Source of the DNA: Cricetibacter osteomyelitidis | GTDB lineage: Bacteria > Pseudomonadota > Gammaproteobacteria > Enterobacterales > Pasteurellaceae | Assembly (NCBI RefSeq): GCF_004340985.1 | Contig: NZ_SLYB01000005.1 | Span: forward strand, 55,478 to 119,477 | Reading direction: 5' to 3' | DNA length: 64,000 nucleotides | In this document: one piece after another, positions 57,839-64,000 of the stretch | How positions within the stretch are numbered: the first letter of the stretch is position 1 | How the letters are laid out: each line of letters starts with the position of its first letter | The notes under the pieces: generated by a model | Told to the model about the DNA's origin: nothing | The model's input: only the letters and a program-made list of their open reading frames with translations | The model's database searches: none | Made by a program: the position numbers and the translations under genes

Positions 57839-57860
57839 AAATGAACCTAAATGTTCATTT
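57839..57860. promoter_or_regulatory. 22-base inverted repeat, probable operator of the ribose operon
   Basis: AAATGAAC-CTAAAT-GTTCATTT is a perfect eight-base inverted repeat 63 bases before the HTH-kinase start. A further GTTCATTT half-site lies at 57811-57818. Position suggests autoregulation by the HTH-kinase protein. Confidence 0.6.
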
Positions 57861-57922
57861 CTTCTGCAAAAATCACTACTATATCACATAATTCCTTTGG
57901 CAAATCCGCTATTATCCCCACT

Positions 57923-59134
57923 ATGAACAATCTGACCCAAAACGAACGACAACTTTTTATTTTGAAGCTGTTAGCCGATAGCAATAATGTACTTTATACG
58001 GAGCATTTGGCACGTAAATTTAATGTCACGGCGAAAACCTTGCGTGCAGATATTCGACGGTTGGATCAACTCGGCTTAATTACGCGTGTACGTGGCGGCA
58101 TTCAAGCTAAAGTGGGGCTGAATTTAGATTTTCAGGAAATCCAAACTTTGTTGTTGCGAGAACTAGACAGCACAGTGGTGCAGATTTATGGCGAACATAT
58201 CAAGAAAAATCTGCTGCACAAAAACAAAGTGCTGATTTTCGGTGCGTTTAATATTGATATTTCGGTAAAAATTAATGATTTTCCGAAATTAGGTGAAACC
58301 ATATTAAGCCAAAGCAGCCAATATATGATTGGCGGTAAAGGCATTAATCAGGCGTTGGCAATGGCGGCGAACGACACGCCGGTGACGTATGTCGGCAAAA
58401 TCGGGCGTGATCAGTTTTATGATTATGCGAAAAAATATTTAAACAGTAACCATTTGATTAAAGACATTATTTTTGAATCGATCGAATCGCCCACCGGTTT
58501 GGCGATTGTGTTAGTGCGGGAAGACGGTGAAAAAGAAATCATCGTTAATCAAGGGGCGAATACGCAAATCAAAGCGGAAGAAATTTACCGTATTGAAGAG
58601 GAAATTAAAGGGGCTGAATGGATTTCCCTGCAAATGGAAAATAATTTGGAAGCGGTGTTCACGGTGATCCGAATTGCACAACAATATCAATGCAAAATCG
58701 TGCTGGATCCTACACCCTTTGTACCGGAAATTTTAGATATTTTGACCGAACTTTATTTGCTGACACCCAATCGGCAAGAGGCTGAACAATTAACGGGCAT
58801 TTCCATTAATGACGACACCACCGCTAAACAAGCGATTGCTATGTTGCATAAAATGGGTGTGCCGAATGTTGTGCTGACCTTGGGAGCACAAGGTGCTATC
58901 GCATCCGTACAAGGGAAAATGCGAAAATTTAACGCTTATAAAGCGGTAGTGAATGATAAATCCGGTGTGGGCGACGCATTTAACGGCGCATTACTCACCC
59001 GTTTAGCGGCAGGCGATGATTTATTCACCGCCACCGACTACGCCGGTGCCTATGCCGCACTTTGCGTAGAACGATTTGGTGCTGCCAATATGCCAAAGGG
59101 GCGATTGACGGAATTGAAATTCAATCAACATTAA
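57923..59134 (+). CDS. Fused DeoR-type helix-turn-helix / PfkB (ribokinase-like) protein
   Basis: This 403-residue protein joins an N-terminal DeoR-like winged helix (NERQLFILKLLADSNNVLYTEHLARKFNVTAKTLRADIRRLDQLGLITRVRGG, residues 6-58) to a complete PfkB carbohydrate kinase (about 100-400). The kinase half has SQYMIGGKGINQALAMAAND and the catalytic DKSGVGDAFNGALL with its aspartate intact. It may sense or phosphorylate a sugar while binding DNA. The start at 57923 is chosen because the longer frame from 57851 begins inside the operator-like repeat. rbsD follows 19 bases later. Confidence 0.85.
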   Translation: MNNLTQNERQLFILKLLADSNNVLYTEHLARKFNVTAKTLRADIRRLDQLGLITRVRGGIQAKVGLNLDFQEIQTLLLRELDSTVVQIYGEHIKKNLLHKNKVLIFGAFNIDISVKINDFPKLGETILSQSSQYMIGGKGINQALAMAANDTPVTYVGKIGRDQFYDYAKKYLNSNHLIKDIIFESIESPTGLAIVLVREDGEKEIIVNQGANTQIKAEEIYRIEEEIKGAEWISLQMENNLEAVFTVIRIAQQYQCKIVLDPTPFVPEILDILTELYLLTPNRQEAEQLTGISINDDTTAKQAIAMLHKMGVPNVVLTLGAQGAIASVQGKMRKFNAYKAVVNDKSGVGDAFNGALLTRLAAGDDLFTATDYAGAYAALCVERFGAANMPKGRLTELKFNQH

Positions 59135-59153
59135 CTTTTAACGAGGGAGCAAC

Positions 59154-59573
59154 ATGAAGAAGACAACAGTATTAAATGCACAACTGTCTTATGCCGTTGC
59201 AAATTTAGGGCATACGGATAGCTTAACAATTTGTGATGCCGGATTACCTATACCTGATGATATTGAACGTATTGATTTAGCTTTAACACAAGGTGTACCG
59301 ACATTTCTACAAACACTTGAGACAGTTCTAACGGAATTATTTGTAGAGCACGTTTTATTGGCGGAAGAAATCAAACAAAAAAATCCTGAAATTCACACCG
59401 CACTTTTGGCCGTTATAAAGCAAACTGAAAAGCAACAAGGTAATGAAATTCTCATAGAATATGTTTGCCATGATATTTTTAAACAGCATACCTTATCCAG
59501 TAAAGCGATTGTTCGCAGCGGAGAATGCTCGCCCTATGCCAATGTGATTTTATATTCCGGCGTACCGTTCTAA
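59154..59573 (+). CDS. rbsD: D-ribose pyranase
   Basis: RbsD interconverts beta-pyranose and beta-furanose ribose so the kinase can act. The 139-residue length is normal. The catalytic histidine is in [20 protein letters not shown] (H20 region), and the C-terminal [12 protein letters not shown] is conserved. GAGGGAG precedes the ATG. It is the first transport-operon gene after the HTH-kinase gene. Confidence 0.94.
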   Translation: MKKTTVLNAQLSYAVANLGHTDSLTICDAGLPIPDDIERIDLALTQGVPTFLQTLETVLTELFVEHVLLAEEIKQKNPEIHTALLAVIKQTEKQQGNEILIEYVCHDIFKQHTLSSKAIVRSGECSPYANVILYSGVPF

Positions 59574-59599
59574 TTATCTGTTAAAAGTGGAGAAAAATT

Positions 59600-61102
59600 G
59601 TGTCGCATGAAACTTTGCTTAAAATCAGTAGCGTTGATAAATCTTTTCCCGGAGTTAAAGCATTAACCAATGCTTGCCTGTCAGTTTATGCGGGACGGGC
59701 AATGGCGCTGATGGGGGAAAATGGTGCCGGTAAATCGACTTTAATGAAAGTATTGACCGGTATTTATACTAAAGATGCCGGGACAATTGAGTATCTAGGT
59801 CATGAGGTGGCGTTTAAAGGTCCTAAAGACTCTCAAGAAGCAGGCATTTGCATTATACATCAAGAGCTTAATTTAGTCGGTAATTTGACAATTGCGGAAA
59901 ATATTTTCTTAGGGAGAGAATTTACGACATCTTGGGGGGCTGTGGATTGGAACAAGATGTATTGTGAAGCGGATAAGTTACTGAAAAAATTAGGTGTATC
60001 TCATAGTAGCCATCAGTTATGTTCCGAACTTTCAATCGGTGAACAGCAAATGGTTGAAATCGCAAAAGCACTGAGCTTTGAATCGAAAGTTATTATTATG
60101 GATGAACCTACCGATGCTTTGACTGATACGGAAACTGAAGCCTTATTCAAGGTTATTCGTGAATTAAAAACGGAAAATCGGGGAATTGTTTACATTTCTC
60201 ATCGAATTAAGGAAATTTTTGAGATTTGTGATGATGTGACGGTATTACGAGATGGTCAGTTTATTGGTGAAAATCAAGTAAATGAATTAACCGAAGATCG
60301 TCTAATCGAAATGATGGTGGGGCGCCGTTTAGAAGAGCAATATCCTCACTTAGAACAACCGCTAGGGGATGTTCGATTGGAAGTGAAACAATTGTCCGGC
60401 AGTGGTGTGCAAGATATTAATTTCAAGGTACACAGTGGAGAAATTTTAGGTATCTCAGGATTAATGGGAGCTGGTCGGACCGAATTAATGAAGGTGTTGT
60501 ACGGTGCATTGCCTAAAACACAAGGTCATATTTATTTAAATAATCAAGAGATTAATAATAAATGCCCGCAAGACGGTTTAGATAACGGTATCGTTTATAT
60601 TTCCGAAGATCGTAAAGGTGACGGTCTAATTTTAGGTATGTCCGTTAAAGAAAATATGTCATTAACTGCCTTGGAGCATTTTACCCATAAGGGACATATT
60701 GATCAAAAAGCAGAAAGCATGGTTGTTGATGACTTTATTGTATTATTTAACATTAAAACGCCAAGTCGGGAACAGCAAATCGGTTTACTTTCCGGTGGTA
60801 ATCAACAGAAAGTGGCGATTGCAAAAGGTTTGATGACCCGCCCCAATGTTTTAATTTTAGATGAACCGACAAGAGGCGTTGATGTCGGTGCCAAAAAAGA
60901 GATTTATCAACTAATTAATCAGTTTAAGCAAGAAGGGCTAAGTATCATTATGGTATCTTCCGATATGCCGGAAGTATTAGGTATGAGTGATCGCATTCTG
61001 GTGATGCGAGATGGCACAATTAATGCTGAATTTACACGTAATGAAGCAACTCAAGAAAAATTATTAGCTGCCGCAATTGGTAAACAAGAGGAAAGTTTAT
61101 GA
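59600..61102 (+). CDS. rbsA: Ribose ABC transporter ATPase (double ABC domain)
   Basis: This 500-residue tandem ATPase has an N-terminal domain with Walker [18 protein letters not shown], signature [15 protein letters not shown] and Walker [11 protein letters not shown]. The C-terminal domain has a degenerate Walker A ([14 protein letters not shown], no lysine) but a normal signature [16 protein letters not shown] and [11 protein letters not shown], as in RbsA. The start codon is GTG at 59600 behind GTGGAG. The stop overlaps rbsC by four bases. Confidence 0.95.
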   Translation: MSHETLLKISSVDKSFPGVKALTNACLSVYAGRAMALMGENGAGKSTLMKVLTGIYTKDAGTIEYLGHEVAFKGPKDSQEAGICIIHQELNLVGNLTIAENIFLGREFTTSWGAVDWNKMYCEADKLLKKLGVSHSSHQLCSELSIGEQQMVEIAKALSFESKVIIMDEPTDALTDTETEALFKVIRELKTENRGIVYISHRIKEIFEICDDVTVLRDGQFIGENQVNELTEDRLIEMMVGRRLEEQYPHLEQPLGDVRLEVKQLSGSGVQDINFKVHSGEILGISGLMGAGRTELMKVLYGALPKTQGHIYLNNQEINNKCPQDGLDNGIVYISEDRKGDGLILGMSVKENMSLTALEHFTHKGHIDQKAESMVVDDFIVLFNIKTPSREQQIGLLSGGNQQKVAIAKGLMTRPNVLILDEPTRGVDVGAKKEIYQLINQFKQEGLSIIMVSSDMPEVLGMSDRILVMRDGTINAEFTRNEATQEKLLAAAIGKQEESL

Positions 61103-62067
61103 CTAAGTCAACACATCAATTTAACTTGAAAAAATGGTTAATTGATCAACGTTCCATTATCGCACTGTTGATTTTAATCGCGATAGTGTCAATCATTAAT
61201 CCTGATTTTTTTAGCATGGATAATATACTCAATATATTACGTCAAACCTCGGTAAATGCGATTATCGCAGTGGGTATGACCTTTGTAATTCTTATTGCCG
61301 GTATTGACTTATCCGTAGGTTCTGTCCTTGCATTAACCGGAGCTGTTGCAGCCAGCATGGTCAGTGCTGAAATTTCAGTGTTTGTTGTCATTCCTGCAAT
61401 TTTATTATTCGGTACGTTACTAGGTAGTATAAGCGGTATTATTGTCGCAAAGGGAAAAGTACAGGCATTTATTGCGACATTAGTAACGATGACCTTACTA
61501 CGAGGTGTCACAATGGTGTATACGGATGGTCGTCCGATTAGTACCGGATTTTCAGATTCGGCTGATGTCTTTGCCTATTTAGGAACGGGCTATCTATTCG
61601 GTATTCCGGTACCGATTTGGTTGATGACAATCGTCTTTGGTGTAGCATGGTATATCTTAAAACACACTCGTATCGGACGTTATATTTATGCTTTAGGTGG
61701 TAATGAAGCTGCAACGCAGTTATCCGGTATTAATGTTAATAAAGTAAAAGTATTTGTATTTGCAGCTAGTGGATTTTTATCCGCATTGGCAGGGTTAATT
61801 GTCACTTCTCGCCTATCTTCTGCACAACCGACAGCAGGTGTATCTTATGAATTAGATGCGATTGCAGCAGTTGTTGTCGGTGGAACCAGTTTAATGGGTG
61901 GGAAAGGTCGAGTAATGGGAACCTTAATTGGTGCATTAATTATCGGTTTCTTAAACAATGCATTAAATTTATTGGATATATCATCTTACTATCAAATGAT
62001 AGCAAAAGCGTTGGTTATCTTAATTGCAGTGTTAGCCGACAATTACTTAGGCAGTAAAAAAGCGTAA
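61099..62067 (+). CDS. rbsC: Ribose ABC transporter permease
   Basis: This 322-residue inner-membrane protein has eight to ten helices. Family motifs are [41 protein letters not shown] and [34 protein letters not shown]. It forms the ribose channel with RbsA. The ATG lies within the rbsA 3' end, so translation is coupled. Confidence 0.95.
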   Translation: MTKSTHQFNLKKWLIDQRSIIALLILIAIVSIINPDFFSMDNILNILRQTSVNAIIAVGMTFVILIAGIDLSVGSVLALTGAVAASMVSAEISVFVVIPAILLFGTLLGSISGIIVAKGKVQAFIATLVTMTLLRGVTMVYTDGRPISTGFSDSADVFAYLGTGYLFGIPVPIWLMTIVFGVAWYILKHTRIGRYIYALGGNEAATQLSGINVNKVKVFVFAASGFLSALAGLIVTSRLSSAQPTAGVSYELDAIAAVVVGGTSLMGGKGRVMGTLIGALIIGFLNNALNLLDISSYYQMIAKALVILIAVLADNYLGSKKA

Positions 62068-62086
62068 CTTCAAGGAGAATTTATTT

Positions 62087-62965
62087 ATGAAAAAATTTAC
62101 CACTATCGCATCCGCTCTTATGTTGAGTTTTACCGTAGCAAGTGTTGCACAAGCTCAAGAAACATTGGCTCTTTCAGTATCAACATTGGATAACCCGTTT
62201 TTTGTCAGTTTAAAGGATGGTGCTCAGAAAAAGGCGGATGAACTAGGTTATAAGTTAGTTGTGTTAGATGCACAAAACGATCCTGCTAAAGAACTTTCTA
62301 ACGTTGAAGATCTTATTGTACGCGGTGCAAAAGTATTATTAATAAATCCGACAGATTCTGAAGCTGTTAGTAATGCCGTTGCCATTGCCAACAGCAACAA
62401 CATTCCGGTCATTACCCTTGACCGGGGTGCAGCCAAAGGCAATGTAGTAAGTCATATTGCATCTGATAATGTTGCCGGAGGTAAAGCCGCCGGAGATTTT
62501 ATTGCGGAAAAATTAGGAAATAACGCAAAAGTTATTCAATTAGAAGGCATTGCCGGTACTTCCGCAGCTCGTGAGCGAGGCGAAGGATTCAAACAAGCGG
62601 TTGAAGCACATAAGTTTGACGTATTAGCCAGCCAGCCGGCCGATTTTGATCGTACGAAAGGCTTAAATGTTATGGAAAACTTATTGGCAGCCAAAGGTAA
62701 TGTGCAAGCGGTTTTTGCCCAAAATGATGAAATGGCTTTAGGTGCATTGCGTGCTATTCAAGCCAGTAACAAATCAATTTTAGTTGTTGGATTTGATGGT
62801 ACAGATGACGGCATTAAAGCGGTAAAATCCGGCAAATTATCTGCGACTGTGGCACAACAGCCGGCATTAATTGGTGAATTAGGTATTATTACCGCAGATA
62901 AAATATTAAAAGGTGAAACGGTAGAAAGCAAAATTCCGGTTGATCTAAAAGTCATTACACAATAA
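62087..62965 (+). CDS. rbsB: Periplasmic ribose-binding protein
   Basis: This 292-residue receptor has a signal peptide of about 24 residues ending AQA-QE. Mature blocks are [81 protein letters not shown] and [16 protein letters not shown], typical of ribose/galactose-binding proteins. CAAGGAG precedes the ATG. A paired uptake-signal hairpin separates it from rbsK. Confidence 0.95.
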   Translation: MKKFTTIASALMLSFTVASVAQAQETLALSVSTLDNPFFVSLKDGAQKKADELGYKLVVLDAQNDPAKELSNVEDLIVRGAKVLLINPTDSEAVSNAVAIANSNNIPVITLDRGAAKGNVVSHIASDNVAGGKAAGDFIAEKLGNNAKVIQLEGIAGTSAARERGEGFKQAVEAHKFDVLASQPADFDRTKGLNVMENLLAAKGNVQAVFAQNDEMALGALRAIQASNKSILVVGFDGTDDGIKAVKSGKLSATVAQQPALIGELGIITADKILKGETVESKIPVDLKVITQ

Positions 62966-62969
62966 CGCA

Positions 62970-62996
62970 AAAGTGCGGTAAAAATCACCGCACTTT
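62970..62996. terminator. Paired uptake-signal hairpin between rbsB and rbsK
   Basis: AAAGTGCGGT / ACCGCACTTT stem with a seven-base loop. There is no long T-run beyond it, so it may reduce rather than stop transcription into rbsK, or protect the upstream mRNA. Confidence 0.72.
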
Positions 62997-63024
62997 CCAA
63001 CAGATTTGATAGTAAGGCGATATT

Positions 63025-63942
63025 ATGAGCAAAAAACTAACCGTTCTCGGCAGTATCAATGCTGATCATGTGATTTCCGTTCCTTATTTTGCCAAACCGG
63101 GCGAAACCTTGACGGGCTCGAATTATCACATTGCCTATGGCGGTAAAGGAGCGAATCAGGCAGTAGCCGCAGCACGTTTGGGCGGGAATGTGTCTTTTAT
63201 CGCCTGTATCGGCGATGACGATATCGGTCGGGCAATGAAAAAAGCCTTTGAGCAGGATGGTATTCATACGGATTCCGTGATTCAAATTGCTGATGAAATG
63301 TCTGGTATTGCGATGATTCAAGTGGCGGCAAATGGTGAAAACAGTATTATTATTTCCGCTGGTGCCAATGCTCATCTTAATGAACCGCTGGTGGAGCAAT
63401 ATTGCGATCTAATCAGTCAATCCGATTGCTTGTTAATGCAGTTGGAAACACCGTTGGATGCCGTGATTAAAGCGGCAAAAATTGCCAAATCGGCAAAGAC
63501 TAAAGTGATATTAAATCCCGCTCCGGCACATGCTTTGCCGGATGAGTTACTCTCACAATTGGATATGATTACACCGAATGAAACGGAAGCGAAAATTCTG
63601 ACCGGTGTGGACGTGACAGATCAAAAAAGTGCGGTGAAAGCGGCGGAAATTTTTCATCAAAAGGGTATTGAAACCGTGTTGATTACCTTGGGGGCAAAAG
63701 GCGTGTTTTATAGCCAAAACGGCAAAGGTGAGTTAATCGACGGATTTCGTGTGAAAGCCAAAGATACCACAGCAGCAGGGGATACGTTTAACGGTGCATT
63801 GGCTGTGGCATTGCTGGAAGGACAACCAATTAATGAAGCGATTCGTTTTGCACAAGCGGCGGCGGCAATCAGTGTTACCCGTGAAGGAGCACAATCTTCT
63901 ATTCCGACTAAGGCGGAAACCTTAGCATTTCTTAATGCATAA
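63025..63942 (+). CDS. rbsK: Ribokinase
   Basis: RbsK phosphorylates D-ribose at O5. The 305-residue PfkB kinase begins LTVLGSINADHVISVPYFAKPGETLTGSNYHIAYGGKGANQAVAAARLGG, the family's first signature. It ends with the catalytic KDTTAAGDTFNGALAVALLEG (aspartate base in AAGD). It is distinct from the HTH-fused kinase at the head of the operon. The operon ends here with a hairpin. Confidence 0.96.
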   Translation: MSKKLTVLGSINADHVISVPYFAKPGETLTGSNYHIAYGGKGANQAVAAARLGGNVSFIACIGDDDIGRAMKKAFEQDGIHTDSVIQIADEMSGIAMIQVAANGENSIIISAGANAHLNEPLVEQYCDLISQSDCLLMQLETPLDAVIKAAKIAKSAKTKVILNPAPAHALPDELLSQLDMITPNETEAKILTGVDVTDQKSAVKAAEIFHQKGIETVLITLGAKGVFYSQNGKGELIDGFRVKAKDTTAAGDTFNGALAVALLEGQPINEAIRFAQAAAAISVTREGAQSSIPTKAETLAFLNA

Positions 63943-63962
63943 TAATTGATGCACATAAAAAT

Positions 63963-63981
63963 AGCCGCTGATGAAGCGGCT
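63963..63981 (+). terminator. Hairpin after rbsK
   Basis: AGCCGCT / AGCGGCT stem with loop GATGA. It is followed not by a T-run but by TCAGACTACTGACAAACCCA, so it belongs to the recurring element. Confidence 0.75.
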
Positions 63982-64000
63982 CAGACTACTGACAAACCCA
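63981..64000 (+). repeat. Third copy of the TCAGACTAYTGACAA element
   Basis: TCAGACTACTGACAAACCCA runs to the window edge. It matches 30391-30410 at 19 of 20 bases and follows a hairpin in the same way. Confidence 0.78.

Noticed and set aside
57851..57922. Longer N-terminus for the HTH-kinase protein
   Set aside because: The extra 24 residues overlap the inverted repeat and look unstructured; the winged helix starts right after the internal ATG.
57870..57922. CRP site upstream of the ribose operon
   Set aside because: A TCACA half is present (TATCACATAA) but the matching TGTGA half at the right spacing is absent.
1..64000. CRISPR arrays, tRNA or rRNA genes, insertion sequences, prophage
   Set aside because: No regularly spaced direct repeats, no tRNA-like cloverleaf with CCA end, no transposase or phage-structural frame was seen on either strand.

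Overview
This window is a chromosome segment from a gamma-proteobacterium of the family Pasteurellaceae. Three observations point there. The 9-base DNA-uptake core AAGTGCGGT / ACCGCACTT (the Haemophilus-type uptake signal) is scattered through genes and spacers. Gene order and protein sequence match Haemophilus, Aggregatibacter and Pasteurella relatives. Coding style is moderately AT-rich throughout. I cannot name the species from sequence alone. There is no tRNA, rRNA, CRISPR array, prophage or intact insertion sequence, and no gene-free stretch longer than 300 bases.

0-36 kb is mostly core genome. It holds a glycosyltransferase-like gene, lysA, lexA (with two SOS boxes) divergent from plsB, an ATP-grasp/esterase pair of unknown role, hypF, mobA, yihD-dsbA, maoP, trmA-rsmJ, ilvC, recX, priA, metJ, relA, dgkA plus an SMR exporter, tex, fmt-rsmB, gmhB, metNIQ with a probable MetJ-controlled promoter, pepD, gpt, nudC-hemE-yjaG, hupA and rluE.

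36-56 kb is a carbohydrate-acid catabolism block made of two modules. The first is the yiaJ regulator with yiaKLMNO, lyxK, sgbU, sgbE and sgbH. It takes up 2,3-diketo-L-gulonate by a TRAP transporter and carries it to pentulose phosphates. The second is a DeoR-type regulator with ltnD, otnK, otnC, otnI, denD and a GntP permease, for L-threonate and D-erythronate. It is extended by an exported alpha/beta hydrolase, a cyclase-family metal hydrolase and an aquaglyceroporin. Both modules have a CRP-like site upstream. A decayed duplicate of the yiaO 3' end lies between yiaO and lyxK.

56-64 kb holds two small membrane-protein genes, murB, a DUF2322 gene and a ribose operon. The ribose operon is headed by a fused DeoR-type helix-turn-helix/PfkB-kinase protein, followed by rbsD, rbsA, rbsC, rbsB and rbsK.

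The least explained signals are these. A hairpin followed by TCAGACTAYTGACAA recurs at three operon ends. The hydrolase-cyclase-aquaporin set is attached to the tetronate operon. A two-gene ATP-grasp/esterase unit has no known role. The HTH-kinase fusion has its own 22-base inverted repeat. The MetQ homologue lacks a lipobox cysteine.
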